A stretch of 64,000 nt of DNA from Beijerinckiaceae bacterium (GCA_947452455.1 CANGBX010000004.1:124001-188000); one strand, 5' to 3'; counted from the first letter of the stretch, positions 10,601 through 19,126 are shown. Notes: generated by a model not told the origin, from the sequence alone. A program made the numbers and translations.

Positions 10601-10727
10601 CTCCGTCCTTCCATCGAACGAAGATATAATCCTGCCCCTGATGTCGGATCTTGTTACCCGTGCTCGTGCCAATCTTGGCGGGGTTGTGCACAGACCGCAC
10701 CAATGCGCCATTCGTCTCAACCCCCAT
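7632..10727 (-). CDS. SNF2-family DEAH helicase/translocase
   Basis: 1031-residue SF2 helicase of the SNF2/RapA-like type. An N-terminal segment with a Tudor-like character (about 6-55, YIFVRWKDGD) precedes the Walker A motif DEVGLGKT (126-133) and the Walker B DEAH (250-253). The C-terminal RecA lobe contains SEVGSEGIDLQ and QRIGRIDRLGQ (motifs V and VI), and a long helical tail closes the protein. Start ATG at 10727. It lies just upstream of the Hsp70-like gene (one base between stop and start). Related helicases occur in DISARM and BREX (compare brxHII at 41709), but no other DISARM subunit was recognised here, so this pair seems to belong to another system. Confidence 0.9.
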   Translation of the reverse strand: MGVETNGALVRSVHNPAKIGTSTGNKIRHQGQDYIFVRWKDGDEEPVATDELELAPTEETRLDAFAAGRFSSPSLVRRALMAEKIRGHLTNVLYSMGSGQADFFPHQFKPVLTFFSGSTGRLLIADEVGLGKTVEAIYIWRELQARNDARRMLIVCPAVLRTKWQRELRDRFQVDAPIVSAGDLLNLIRDATRDPAKSFVAIAGIESIRVRLNDLEANTEKPPIRVQLGQHLQAHETSEDFSLFDFLVIDEAHYLRNPETATHQTGLLLSSAASNLALLTATPIQIGSENLYNLLKLVDPDRFSTLDSFERIRVANSSITKALNAVRQTPVNLEQFWNALDEITQNSFFKSDHLFEQWLEAPPNFSDPDERVSVARQLEDRSLLSQVLTRTRKRDVIENRVKRDPNTLLVSLSSSERAIYDQVTAAIKRKARGADTINTLALIARQRQLASSIPAALAGWADNPATAELLIDELGYSLDEADLFKIENFEIPQSAPINAAAFEAGDTKYTELSKFVKNWYAEHPNEKVVIFSFFRATLKYLRRRLESEGIPCALILGGMGDEKDVELSKFQDANGPKILLSSEVGSEGIDLQFARVVVNYDLPWNPMRVEQRIGRIDRLGQKAEKINIVSFVLRDTIEEVILDRLYNRIEIFHESIGDLEEILGESIDNIAVEYFRGDLSDEEVAEKLQQNAIAAAEYRHQVNKLENEAPELAGNMEFILSSIQAGRDAGRWIRPEDLKDFVLETLLETYPGSRLEAMPPMDGVYQLRLSPEASAELGIFMERTKPSRSTRLKIPGADIKVVFDPALHHTVRPRAEIIDITHPLIGLLRSEAVDGVIAEPVTCVAVDRRAVNVPPGVYAFATDLWRFEGLRRDIRLQTLATSVQHAVDIEGDPAERLADVALREGERVDFWDLAELHHGLLEAYQKCEENLRLRFVISQLEFRQENNRRIEQARVLVNERASAKLKQLQEMYDDQRRSLDTARQRASQMTAGRIKKVMADRDNRLARIDITSKTTTASRRVTGGIIIVGGA

Positions 10728-10844
10728 GGATCAGCCCCTCAATCCGCCCCTAGTCCATTCTTTTACCCATCGAAGCGGATATCGAAGCTTCCGCCGATAT
10801 CTTCGTTCGTTACATCTAAATTTCGACGCAAGGAAAAGTCAGCA

Positions 10845-10879
10845 AGAAAAACTCCGGGGATGCCAGATTATGGCACCCC
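10845..10879 (-). terminator. Rho-independent terminator of the XRE operon
   Basis: On the minus strand, 48 bases after the 357-residue gene stops, GGGG-TGCCA pairs with TGGCA-CCCC (loop TAATC, one mismatch), followed shortly by a TTTTT run. It separates the XRE operon from the SNF2-Hsp70 genes, which therefore need their own promoter in the roughly 110 bases that remain. Confidence 0.8.
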
Positions 10880-10927
10880 AAGCCTTTGTTGCCTCTATAC
10901 AATCCTATTCATGCAGAAACTCGGCGC

Positions 10928-12001
10928 CTAGTCCAACACGTTGCTCGTGCGAACCGGACGGGCCGTTTTGGCGCCAGGACCAATTGCGATTGGCTCACCT
11001 ACAATGAAGTCATCGGAATCAGGAAAATCTGCTCCTGTGAAATCGCTGAACAATGTTGCAACGCTTTTGACCTTTGCAAGTCGCTCGCTACCATCCAATG
11101 CAGATTGATCGACACCATAGTGTTCAAACCATGGGAGGCCAGCCTTCGTGTAGTCCTTCGCTGTTGGCGGGAAGTTCGGAGCAGCGTCTCCGGTTATCTT
11201 CTTCCACTCTTTTGCGTGGACAAGCGTTACGAAGACACGATCAGCCGACGCAAAATCCCAGTCTTCCAAATTGAATGTATCAGGATGAATGACCTGGCGC
11301 ATTTTACCACCTGCCGCCAATCCCATTGAAGCGCGCATCGACCTCGCTGGCGCTTCACAATAATACATTCTCAGATGAGAAACTGATTCAGCTTCACGAC
11401 GACGACGTTCGCGTTCTTCTCGCCCCTGTTCCCATACTTCGCGCTTTTGTTTCCATACTGCGTCTTTCAAGGGCGCAACGGAGATCTGTAGACCTCCCCA
11501 TTCAGCTTCGCCTGTCAATTGTTCCTCAACGGAATAACCTTCACCCAACGGCATCGCGACGAATTGACGAATTACCCCTTTTTCAATGGCAAATCCGTCC
11601 AGCCACGGTTGCTTTGGGGACACCATGTAATCTTGTGGTTCGCGGTGCAGGCCTGCTTTCCAGGGCTCTCCCGTGACAGCATTGATTTTTCCTGCCGCCA
11701 CCTTGATCGCCACAGGAAAGTCGAGACCGCTCTCTGGCCCGCTGTTCTGAAAGCTCAGCCACATGGCTTCGGCCTGCCACATCGGCAGGATCACGCCACC
11801 GCGCGCATTGGTTTCATCAGGAAGTTCAGCCGCATAATCTTCGGCATGGCGCACGGGGAAACGACCGAGTCCTGGGGGCAGCGGATAGGTCTCCTCGCTG
11901 TCCGGAATTCGTAGCGTCCGCTGAAAGTTGATCGAGAAACTGGCATCCTTTTCGATTGCTGGGAACCGAAAGACCAAACTGTCACGCTCGAGTGTGGGCA
12001 T
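10928..12001 (-). CDS. Conserved hypothetical protein paired with XRE regulator
   Basis: 357-residue protein of unknown function. The start at 12001 (MPTLERDSLVFRF) is chosen because AGGAGG lies six bases upstream; the longer open frame has no protein-like start. The protein is soluble, with no signal peptide or membrane helix. Recognisable stretches are LPPGLGRFP, a Trp-rich MWQAEAMWLSF and a charged helix (KQKREVWEQGREERERRRREA). It starts 14 bases after the stop of the HTH gene, so the two form one operon, closed by a terminator. The pairing suggests an XRE-controlled function such as a toxin-antitoxin-like or defence module. This is inference from layout only. Confidence 0.75.
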   Translation of the reverse strand: MPTLERDSLVFRFPAIEKDASFSINFQRTLRIPDSEETYPLPPGLGRFPVRHAEDYAAELPDETNARGGVILPMWQAEAMWLSFQNSGPESGLDFPVAIKVAAGKINAVTGEPWKAGLHREPQDYMVSPKQPWLDGFAIEKGVIRQFVAMPLGEGYSVEEQLTGEAEWGGLQISVAPLKDAVWKQKREVWEQGREERERRRREAESVSHLRMYYCEAPARSMRASMGLAAGGKMRQVIHPDTFNLEDWDFASADRVFVTLVHAKEWKKITGDAAPNFPPTAKDYTKAGLPWFEHYGVDQSALDGSERLAKVKSVATLFSDFTGADFPDSDDFIVGEPIAIGPGAKTARPVRTSNVLD

Positions 12002-12014
12002 CGCGAACCTCCTT

Positions 12015-12389
12015 TTACCATTCACCGTCTTTGACATCCCGGACGATGCGCAAAACAGCATGATCGGGCATGGATTTGATCGAGCGGATGAGATCCGCGA
12101 ATAGCTGGGGCCGCGCGAGGATGATTGCCCGCAGATCGGCTGAGATCTTGCCCGCCATTGCCAGCAGGACATCGGGATCCTCCCCAAGCTCGCCCGCCAG
12201 TTTGACTAGGGTTTCCTCGCCGGGAGGGGCCACCTCGTTGCGCTCGACCCTGGACAGATACGCGGGGGTCACCTCGCAGCGGGCAGCAACTTGCCGCAGG
12301 GAAAACGACGAGTCCTCGGCCGCCCGCCGCTCCCGCAGCTTGCGAATGTGGTCACCGATCGAGCTTAGTGCTTCCCCTTGGTGTTGCAT
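12015..12389 (-). CDS. XRE-family transcriptional regulator
   Basis: 124 residues. The N-terminal half is a lambda-repressor-type HTH: IRKLRERRAA, then FSLRQVAARCEVTPAYLSRVERN as helices 2-3, then the LVKLAGELGEDPDVLLAMAG helices. The C-terminal tail (ISADLRAIILARPQLFADLIRSIK) probably dimerises. It is the first gene of a two-gene operon, and so probably autoregulates it. A short inverted repeat or operator upstream was not obvious. Confidence 0.9.
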   Translation of the reverse strand: MQHQGEALSSIGDHIRKLRERRAAEDSSFSLRQVAARCEVTPAYLSRVERNEVAPPGEETLVKLAGELGEDPDVLLAMAGKISADLRAIILARPQLFADLIRSIKSMPDHAVLRIVRDVKDGEW

Positions 12390-12443
12390 GTTGCCTAAAT
12401 AGACAACGATGAGCTTGCTGTCAAGCCGTGGCCCGCGGCGTGA

Positions 12444-12824
12444 TTACTCTTCCTCGTCCTCTTCGGGGATTGGCGGCCGCGGAACCTCCACGTCTGGGAT
12501 TGCTAGCCCCACCTCGGCCAAAAGCGCCTCAAGCCCCTTTGGCGGCCCATCGGCGTCGATTTCCTCTATCCACCAGCCGGTGAACCCGCAGCCATAATAC
12601 CCCTCATAATCTTCCGACCAGGACGCGAGCGTGACCCCGTCATAGGTCAGGACGAACTCTCGTCGCAGCGAGGTTGTTGGCATACCCTCACCCGTATGGA
12701 ATTCGACTTGCTCTTCATGCTTGAGAACAAGCTTGGCCGAGGGATTTTCATCAGACCCGAAAAATTGCACCGCTTTTGCGAGATCTCCCTCACTTGCAAA
12801 AACCAGTGCTTCATCGAATGTCAT
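12444..12824 (-). CDS. Small acidic hypothetical protein
   Basis: 126 residues from the ATG at 12824 (MTFDEALVFASEGD); earlier in-frame ATGs at 12833 and 12842 are possible, with an AGGATGAGG-like ribosome binding site among them. It begins with a short helix, then an apparent beta-rich domain with aromatic clusters (EDYEGYYGCGFTGWWIEEI), and ends in a Pro/Glu tail (PPIPEEDEEE). Family not recognised. It lies 55 bases upstream of the XRE gene and may share its transcription unit. Confidence 0.7.
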   Translation of the reverse strand: MTFDEALVFASEGDLAKAVQFFGSDENPSAKLVLKHEEQVEFHTGEGMPTTSLRREFVLTYDGVTLASWSEDYEGYYGCGFTGWWIEEIDADGPPKGLEALLAEVGLAIPDVEVPRPPIPEEDEEE

Positions 12825-12879
12825 TTTCCTCATCCTTTGCATTGAATCTTCACTTCAAGAAGTCGTGCCAACTCCACCG

Positions 12880-13824
12880 TTAAACCTGACCAAAGATCCA
12901 ACCCTCCTGCCCCAAGTGCAAAGGCGAAAGCCTGGGACTTGATGATCTATTCCCCAGAACCACATCCAACATTCCACAAAGGCCCACTAAAGCGTCGAAA
13001 GGATCCTCGCCATCCTCGGACAATCCAAAGCCGTCTTTGATCCTTGTTTCCAAACTTGGAAGGACAAGCACCTTTCGAGTGTTCAGCCATGAGAGTATTT
13101 TTGAGCCCGCGATCACCCTATCGTTCTGACGCCTTTTGCTTCGACCCTTCATGAGACCGGGTTCAAAAAAATCGTAATACTGGGCAGGATATGTCTCCAA
13201 CAACACCAGCTTTTTCGACTTTTTCGTCAATTGAAGGGTCTGGAATGGCCAAATCAACGCGCCTTTTTCATAGAGCGGAAAGATAACTTCCTTCCACCCC
13301 GATAAAGCTGCCTTGCCGACCTGCTTCGCTCCAATCGTCCAGAACAGTGGCGATGCATCATTTCTATTCCCATGCGCTTTTTCACACTGCCGGAGCAACT
13401 GACTGCTCATTGAGAGATTGAGCTGAGATAATAAGTGTTGCTTCTTTTTCTCATCCTTCTTTCCGGCACTATTGGGGTAGAAGGGTCGTGAAAAAGAAAT
13501 CTCGGATGCCGCATCTGACACCATGAAAAATTGCGGCAACTCTCCAGATCTCACCTTATCTATGAAGGAAACGAAGTCAGGGATACCCGCTGTTTCATAC
13601 CAAAAGCCCGGCAGGCCAATCGGGAAATCAAACCCTGCCAAAATCGATCGATCCAAGGGCCCGGATAACAAATCCGATATTTCTGCAAATAACTCGATTG
13701 CCTCTATCCGCCATCCATTCTTTGTAAGATTGGCTATCGCCGACCAACGCTTTTTCCCATGCACGCTCCAGTCCGAATGAACCAGAGTGCTGAATTGATC
13801 CCATTTTTCAGTTGTCAACGTCAT
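12880..13824 (-). CDS. Hypothetical protein, possibly DUF429-like RNase H fold
   Basis: 314 residues. Landmarks suggest an RNase H-like fold of the DUF429 type: GFDFPIGLP (about residues 65-73), ETYPAQYYDF and a C-terminal DPFDALVGLCG, followed by EGWIFG at the end. These correspond to the acidic and Pro-rich positions of that family, but similarity was judged by eye and a match is uncertain. The start ATG overlaps the stop of the upstream 167-residue gene (ATGA), so the two are cotranslated. No role can be given beyond a possible nuclease. Confidence 0.7.
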   Translation of the reverse strand: MTLTTEKWDQFSTLVHSDWSVHGKKRWSAIANLTKNGWRIEAIELFAEISDLLSGPLDRSILAGFDFPIGLPGFWYETAGIPDFVSFIDKVRSGELPQFFMVSDAASEISFSRPFYPNSAGKKDEKKKQHLLSQLNLSMSSQLLRQCEKAHGNRNDASPLFWTIGAKQVGKAALSGWKEVIFPLYEKGALIWPFQTLQLTKKSKKLVLLETYPAQYYDFFEPGLMKGRSKRRQNDRVIAGSKILSWLNTRKVLVLPSLETRIKDGFGLSEDGEDPFDALVGLCGMLDVVLGNRSSSPRLSPLHLGQEGWIFGQV

Positions 13825-14324
13825 GCTCTATCGGAAGCAAATGGGTTGGCCCGGTAGAACTCTACACGTTTTCGATGGATCTCCGCTTTCATTTTCTTCT
13901 TTTCTTCACGTCTTGCCTTTGCAAGCTCAGGATCTGATAGCGCCCGATTTGCCATCCGATCCTCATGATGCTTCTTCATGCGCGCCAGAATGAGACCGGC
14001 AGGGGTATCCCTCAACCTATTTTCGATATCCAATTGAACATCGGGTGGGTTGGCGCTGAATGCGCGAGTCAGAAAAAACTTGAGCGCATGAAAATTTGCT
14101 TCAGCCTGATCTGGATTCAATGACGCAAGCTGATCTAGCAATAAGTCCCTATATTGCCGACGTCGGAAAAATGTCTGCCAAGGAACAAATTCTTCAAGAC
14201 CAAGGGTCCTCTCAACCCACTTCATAAAGGGAGTCGCTCCACAGGTCCCGCAAAAAGGATCCATGCACATCTGCTCTTTACGAGCATGATCGAGCATCCA
14301 TAAAAATCTTGGACTGACCGTCAT
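13821..14324 (-). CDS. Cysteine-motif hypothetical protein
   Basis: 167 residues from the ATG at 14324 (MTVSPRFLWMLDHA), preceded by AGAGGA; an upstream in-frame TTG would add eight codons. Near the N-terminus a C-x4-C-x2-C cluster (CMDPFCGTC) suggests metal binding. The rest is helical and ends in a basic coiled-coil-like region (KARREEKKKMKAEIHRKRVEF). Family unknown. It is coupled by a 4-base overlap to the DUF429-like gene downstream and diverges from the plus-strand operon starting at 14513. Confidence 0.7.
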   Translation of the reverse strand: MTVSPRFLWMLDHARKEQMCMDPFCGTCGATPFMKWVERTLGLEEFVPWQTFFRRRQYRDLLLDQLASLNPDQAEANFHALKFFLTRAFSANPPDVQLDIENRLRDTPAGLILARMKKHHEDRMANRALSDPELAKARREEKKKMKAEIHRKRVEFYRANPFASDRA

Positions 14325-14416
14325 GTGTCCTCTTTGACGTAACGCCAATAGATCGCGGCGCGATCATCTAATCAGCATGCATGATTCCCGCTCTTCAAAG
14401 AATATTGCTAAAGCGC

Positions 14417-14434
14417 GTCAAATTTTGACACCCC
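14417..14434 (+). promoter_or_regulatory. Palindromic motif GTCAAA-T-TTTGAC + ACCCC
   Basis: A perfect 6+1+6 palindrome (GTCAAATTTTGAC) followed by ACCCC, 84 bases upstream of the gene at 14513, in the divergent intergenic region. The same element, in the same orientation to the gene, recurs at 49775 and in weaker form at 30586 and 34389. Its 3' half resembles a -35 box (TTGACA), so it could be an operator overlapping a promoter. Confidence 0.55.
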
Positions 14435-14512
14435 TGATTTGCTATAGTGCGGAGCGGCTTCTAGCTTCAGATGTAGCAGGCCCCCAATGCTGTACCTTAT
14501 TGGAGACTAAGG

Positions 14513-15754
14513 ATGCCAACCCTTCCAAGCGGATTACAGTTTGGTATTTCGAAGAAAGCGCTCTTCGATCATGGAGGCAACTGGACCTCCTGTCCTGACG
14601 GGCATTTTTGGTACTGGATTCCAGATCCTGAAATGGGATCAGGTCCATTTCCAGAGGGCACTGAAATCATTCAGGTCGCGCAACATGCCCCCATCCCGAG
14701 GTCTCAAGACGAAGCCAAAAGGTTCATCCAAGTTTTGGAATTCCTTGACGACACCAATTATGTTTGGCGAGGCGAATGGCTAGATACATTCCCTAAGTTT
14801 CGTTCGCTGTCCGATGAGGACATGATCGCGTGGAAAGCATGGGTCGATAGTAAAAATACGAAAGAATTTCTGAATAAGACGATCGCTGAATGTGAGCGCC
14901 TTGCGGAAGTGAGTCGTAATGCTGCTGGCTATGCAATTTTAAGTACTTCCGGCGAGATAAGTGAAACAGGTGAGATAAAAGCATCACTCAATACAAAACC
15001 AAAAACGACCTACGATATTGAAATGCACGAACCGTCAGAGGCCTTCCGGTACTGTTGGCAAGCGGCTGGTCGACATCTCAATGCCCATGGCCGTGGTGAA
15101 GTTGTCTGGCTCCGCGCTCATCTTAACCCACCCTTTCTTGAGCACTTATCATTTCGGTTGGGGAACCAGCTCTTTTTCGTGCGGCTTGAAGACGTAGATG
15201 GAGAGATGACAGTTCCTGGCAATCGAGGGGGCCTCATTGCTGTCAGCGAAGGGTGCAAGGGCCATCCATGCATTCTCCCTATGAAAGGGACCGGCTCCTC
15301 ATGGTCAGCCGCCTACCCTGGCTGGGGACTGTTAGACGCAAGATCAGGCAATCCGATTGATCCGTTCAAGTTGACGACAGATATGCCCGTGGAGATGACG
15401 GACTGGGAGCTGCATGATTTTGCGGTCCAAGTCGTTAGAGGTCAGATTGAAAAAAGTGGCAAGGAGCTGATGTCGTGGCAGAGCGAGCCGCGTATCAGCC
15501 CATCCCTCTGGTTTGTGGGCGATAATGGCCCCGAATGGGTCGTCGTTCGCGCAACCCGCTATCCAAACCTCGAAGCAGATATGCCAGATGATTGGGATTC
15601 CATCGCGGACAGATGCTCCAGCTTGGGGAAGATAGGCCACTTCGCGTCGGTCTCTGTCGCAAAATCAGCTGATGATGGCGGCATTGATCCGGATCCCCTC
15701 TTGCGCGGTGGACCTATGATTGTGAGATTTGAAGGGTTGAAGAGAATTTCTTGA
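14513..15754 (+). CDS. Hypothetical protein upstream of nuclease-helicase
   Basis: 413-residue protein, family not recognised. It is soluble and Trp-rich, with an N-terminal stretch (FDHGGNWTSCPDGHFWYWIPD) that looks like a small beta domain and no signal peptide, membrane helix or nucleotide-binding motif. The start is the ATG at 14513. It is followed 26 bases later, in the same direction, by the RecB-nuclease/helicase gene. It may therefore be that enzyme's partner, perhaps a specificity or sensor subunit, which is inferred only from neighbourhood. Confidence 0.75.
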   Translation: MPTLPSGLQFGISKKALFDHGGNWTSCPDGHFWYWIPDPEMGSGPFPEGTEIIQVAQHAPIPRSQDEAKRFIQVLEFLDDTNYVWRGEWLDTFPKFRSLSDEDMIAWKAWVDSKNTKEFLNKTIAECERLAEVSRNAAGYAILSTSGEISETGEIKASLNTKPKTTYDIEMHEPSEAFRYCWQAAGRHLNAHGRGEVVWLRAHLNPPFLEHLSFRLGNQLFFVRLEDVDGEMTVPGNRGGLIAVSEGCKGHPCILPMKGTGSSWSAAYPGWGLLDARSGNPIDPFKLTTDMPVEMTDWELHDFAVQVVRGQIEKSGKELMSWQSEPRISPSLWFVGDNGPEWVVVRATRYPNLEADMPDDWDSIADRCSSLGKIGHFASVSVAKSADDGGIDPDPLLRGGPMIVRFEGLKRIS

Positions 15755-15780
15755 GCACGTGACCGGCGTCATCGAATGCG

Positions 15781-18700
15781 GTGGAGACAAGATTGCAAAT
15801 CATCAATGGCAAACCGCTTCTCTCAGCTACGGACCTCATGAGGTTTCTGGGGTGTAGACACGCGATCACATTGGACCTGCTTTACCTTGAAGGTAAGGGG
15901 CCTGCAAAAAAAGCAGATGACCCAGAGGCCGAGTTTCTTCAGAGGCAGGGGAATGAGCATGAAGCAAATCATCTTGCAGCCCTGAAAGCATCAGGAAAGA
16001 AAGTACGCGAGATTGACCGTGGCGGGCGCTCGCTTGCTCAGGCTCTCAATGAAACAAGAGAAGCGCTTGCAGAAGGAAGTGATATTATTTTCCAGGCAGC
16101 CCTGCTCAAAGGAATGTGGGGTGGCTGGTCTGATTTTTTGATGAAGGTGGATAGGCCATCCAACCTTGGGGCCTATAGCTATGAAGTTGCCGATACCAAG
16201 CTTAAGCGAAAGCCCCATCCAAAGCATATTCTTCAGCTGGTCTTATATTCAGATCTTCTCGCCGAATTGCAGGGCGTTGTGCCTGAACATGCGAGTGTGG
16301 AATTGGGCACAAAAGAAAGTTGGAAATTCCGCTTATCTGACTATGCGGCCTATGCGAGAGAATCGCGCGAAAGGCTCGAAGAATTCATCCAAAATCGACC
16401 GCCCACAAAACCTGTTCCCTGTAATGATTGTGGCTTATGCCCGTGGTCTGAGCATTGCGAGAGCGTTTGGGACCAAGAAGACAGTCTTTTTACGGTTGCC
16501 AATATCAGCAAGTCACAAGTTAAAAAGCTGGAGGCCGCTGATATTGTAACTCTAGAAGCTCTAGCAAAGACGAATAAGTCGGTTCCTCACCTTGCAGGAA
16601 AGACCTTTTCTCGATTAAGGACCCAGGCGCAGTTACAGCAAGCAAGAAAATCCGGTCCGCCAGCTTTTCAATTAAGAGAACTGGAAGCTGGACGCGGCTT
16701 TGCCCGTTTGCCGCAGCCCGCCGAGGGTGACGTCTTCTATGATATTGAAGGAGATCCTCACTACGAAGGGGGGCTCGAATATCTTCATGGTGTCTATGCG
16801 CAAGATATAGATTTCGTTTCATTTTGGGCACATGATCACGAGGCGGAAAAGCAAGCGCTTCTCGATCTTTTCGAATTCTTTCGGAAGCGGCTAGAACAAT
16901 TTCCTCACGCTCGCATCTACCATTATGCACCCTACGAGACGACGGCTCTCGCGCGGCTGACAGAAAAATACAATGTTGGAGAATTCTTCCTCGATCGGTT
17001 GAGGCGCGAGCACCGCTTTGTCGATCTCTATGCTGTCGTGCGAGGGGGCATCATTGCTTCCGAACGAAACTACTCGATTAAGTCACTCGAAGCATTTTAT
17101 GACATCGAACGAAAAGGTGAGGTCAAAACAGCCGGCGGCTCTGTCATCGCTTATGAGCGTTGGCGTGTAACTGGTGATCAACACATTCTCGATGAGATCG
17201 AGGAGTATAATAAGATCGACTGTATCTCGACACAAAAGCTGCGAGATTTTCTGACCCAAATTCGACCAAATATTCCCTGGCCACAGCCAGCAGATGATGC
17301 GTCCGAGAAAGAGAAGCTTGAGAGCGACGATGAAAGAGCTCTCAAAGATCAGTTGAGCTCAGCCACGCTGACAGATGATCGGCGGGAATTACTATTGGGC
17401 CTCGGTCTCTTCCATATGCGGGAACAAAAGCCTGGGTTCAGGAGTGTATTTGAGGCACTAACTCGAACCGAAGATGAACTCATTGATGATCTCGAATGCA
17501 TCTACGGCCTGGAAGCGGCTGGTCCAGCGCATCCTGTAAAACAGTCTATGGAACGTGAATACCGGTATCCGCCACAGGAAACCAAAATTCGGGTCAAACA
17601 GCGCCCCAGCGTCGCAACCGATACGACATTCACTGGCGTTGAAGTCACAAGCATAGACAGGACCAAAAGACGGATCACACTCAAGATAGGGGCCAAACGA
17701 TCTGAGCTCCTCCGCGACCAAATGAACCTCTATCCTGTAAGCCCTCTTGATGTGAAGGTCATTGCGCAAGCTGTGAGAGCCGTCATTGCCGATCAATGCG
17801 GAACAAAATCCCTTCGTGCGATCGATGATTTTCTGGGGCGCCATCCACCAAGGATCGCAGGCAGATTGCCGGGTCCAATATTGACGGGTGGGGATCTTGT
17901 TCCCGATGTAATCGATGCCGTCATGAACCTAGATTCAAGCACCCTGCCCATTCAAGGTCCGCCAGGAACAGGAAAGACCTATGTCGCCTCCAAAGCGATT
18001 GCAGCTCTTGTGCGGAAAGGTAGCCGTATAGCCGTCTCTTCGAACAGTCACGCCGCCATCCGAAATGTTTTAACGGCAGTTGCCAAAGCATTGAAAGATG
18101 ACGGCGGTCCAATCGTCTCCATCGTTCATAAGGGTGGGGATGATGATTTTGAAGATGAGGATCAGGGTGGACAAGGAATTACGGTTGTCACCTCAAACGA
18201 GGACGGGCTCCTTCGGACAGCCCCGGTTGTTGGTGGGACAGCATGGCTGCTTTCTCGTGGTGAACACGCAAATGCCTTCGACTATCTATTCGTAGATGAA
18301 GCGGGTCAGGTTGGTCTTGCCAATCTTGTGGCGATCGGTCGCTGCGCCCGTAATCTTGTCTTGATTGGTGACCCTCGCCAATTGCCGCAGGTGATCCAGG
18401 GAGCCCATCCCGGGCCGGCCGGCTTATCGGGCCTCGAATATCTTCTGGGAGAGCATGCAACAATTCCGAAAGAGTCCGGGATATTTTTACCTGAGACGCG
18501 GCGAATGCATCCCGATTTATGCCGCTTCATTTCTGAGCAAGTTTATGAAGGACGACTGACCAGCCATCCGGATAATGCGAGCCAAAGTGTAGATGCCCTT
18601 AACTGGCCGTCAGCTGGAGCCTATTTCGTCCCGGTCGATCACGAGAGCAACATTCAAATCTCCCACGAAGAGATTGAAGCAATCAAAGCATGCGTCACAG

Positions 18701-19095
18701 ATCTGCTTATCGGGAACTGGACGGATAAGAATGGATTGACGCGTCCCCTGTCAGAAAATGACATCATCATCGTCGCTCCCTACAATGCACAAGTGAATGC
18801 TCTTCAAGATGCATTGCCTAAAGAAATAAGAGTAGGAACCGTCGACAAATTCCAGGGACAAGAAGCGCCCATATGCCTCGTGTCGATGACAGCTTCGTCA
18901 GCTGAAGAAAGTTCTCGTGGCCTTGAATTTCTTCTTTCGCTCAACCGGCTGAATGTCGCTATTTCAAGAGCAAAGGGGCTTTCGCTTGTCTTCGGATCTC
19001 CAAAGTTACGTGCGACAAGCTGTGGTAGTGTTGAGCAAATGCGCCTGGTAAACACGTTGTGCGCGCTTCCTATTCTGAAATGCTCTGAGACCTAG
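15781..19095 (+). CDS. RecB-like nuclease / SF1 helicase fusion (TM0106-type)
   Basis: 1104 residues from a GTG start. The N-terminal RecB-type nuclease has GGWSDFL (Asp118), YEVADTKLK (Asp138, Lys140) and QLVLY (152-156), with a cysteine cluster at C214, C217, C220 and C226 that may hold an Fe-S centre, as in the TM0106 family. A YprB-like RNase H-type domain follows with FYDIEGD (about 318-324). The C-terminal half is a DNA2/NAM7-type SF1 helicase: GPPGTGKT (about 725-732), VDEAGQ (about 837), GDPRQLPQV and VDKFQGQEA near the end. Such proteins process DNA ends and are common in defence islands. All catalytic motifs appear intact. Confidence 0.92.
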   Translation: METRLQIINGKPLLSATDLMRFLGCRHAITLDLLYLEGKGPAKKADDPEAEFLQRQGNEHEANHLAALKASGKKVREIDRGGRSLAQALNETREALAEGSDIIFQAALLKGMWGGWSDFLMKVDRPSNLGAYSYEVADTKLKRKPHPKHILQLVLYSDLLAELQGVVPEHASVELGTKESWKFRLSDYAAYARESRERLEEFIQNRPPTKPVPCNDCGLCPWSEHCESVWDQEDSLFTVANISKSQVKKLEAADIVTLEALAKTNKSVPHLAGKTFSRLRTQAQLQQARKSGPPAFQLRELEAGRGFARLPQPAEGDVFYDIEGDPHYEGGLEYLHGVYAQDIDFVSFWAHDHEAEKQALLDLFEFFRKRLEQFPHARIYHYAPYETTALARLTEKYNVGEFFLDRLRREHRFVDLYAVVRGGIIASERNYSIKSLEAFYDIERKGEVKTAGGSVIAYERWRVTGDQHILDEIEEYNKIDCISTQKLRDFLTQIRPNIPWPQPADDASEKEKLESDDERALKDQLSSATLTDDRRELLLGLGLFHMREQKPGFRSVFEALTRTEDELIDDLECIYGLEAAGPAHPVKQSMEREYRYPPQETKIRVKQRPSVATDTTFTGVEVTSIDRTKRRITLKIGAKRSELLRDQMNLYPVSPLDVKVIAQAVRAVIADQCGTKSLRAIDDFLGRHPPRIAGRLPGPILTGGDLVPDVIDAVMNLDSSTLPIQGPPGTGKTYVASKAIAALVRKGSRIAVSSNSHAAIRNVLTAVAKALKDDGGPIVSIVHKGGDDDFEDEDQGGQGITVVTSNEDGLLRTAPVVGGTAWLLSRGEHANAFDYLFVDEAGQVGLANLVAIGRCARNLVLIGDPRQLPQVIQGAHPGPAGLSGLEYLLGEHATIPKESGIFLPETRRMHPDLCRFISEQVYEGRLTSHPDNASQSVDALNWPSAGAYFVPVDHESNIQISHEEIEAIKACVTDLLIGNWTDKNGLTRPLSENDIIIVAPYNAQVNALQDALPKEIRVGTVDKFQGQEAPICLVSMTASSAEESSRGLEFLLSLNRLNVAISRAKGLSLVFGSPKLRATSCGSVEQMRLVNTLCALPILKCSET

Positions 19096-19126
19096 ACAAA
19101 GGAAAAGAAGCGCGGCATTATCTCTT

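Noticed and set aside
7632-10727. DISARM helicase DrmD
   Set aside because: No DrmA, DrmB, DrmC or DrmMI was recognised nearby; the partner is an Hsp70-like ATPase.
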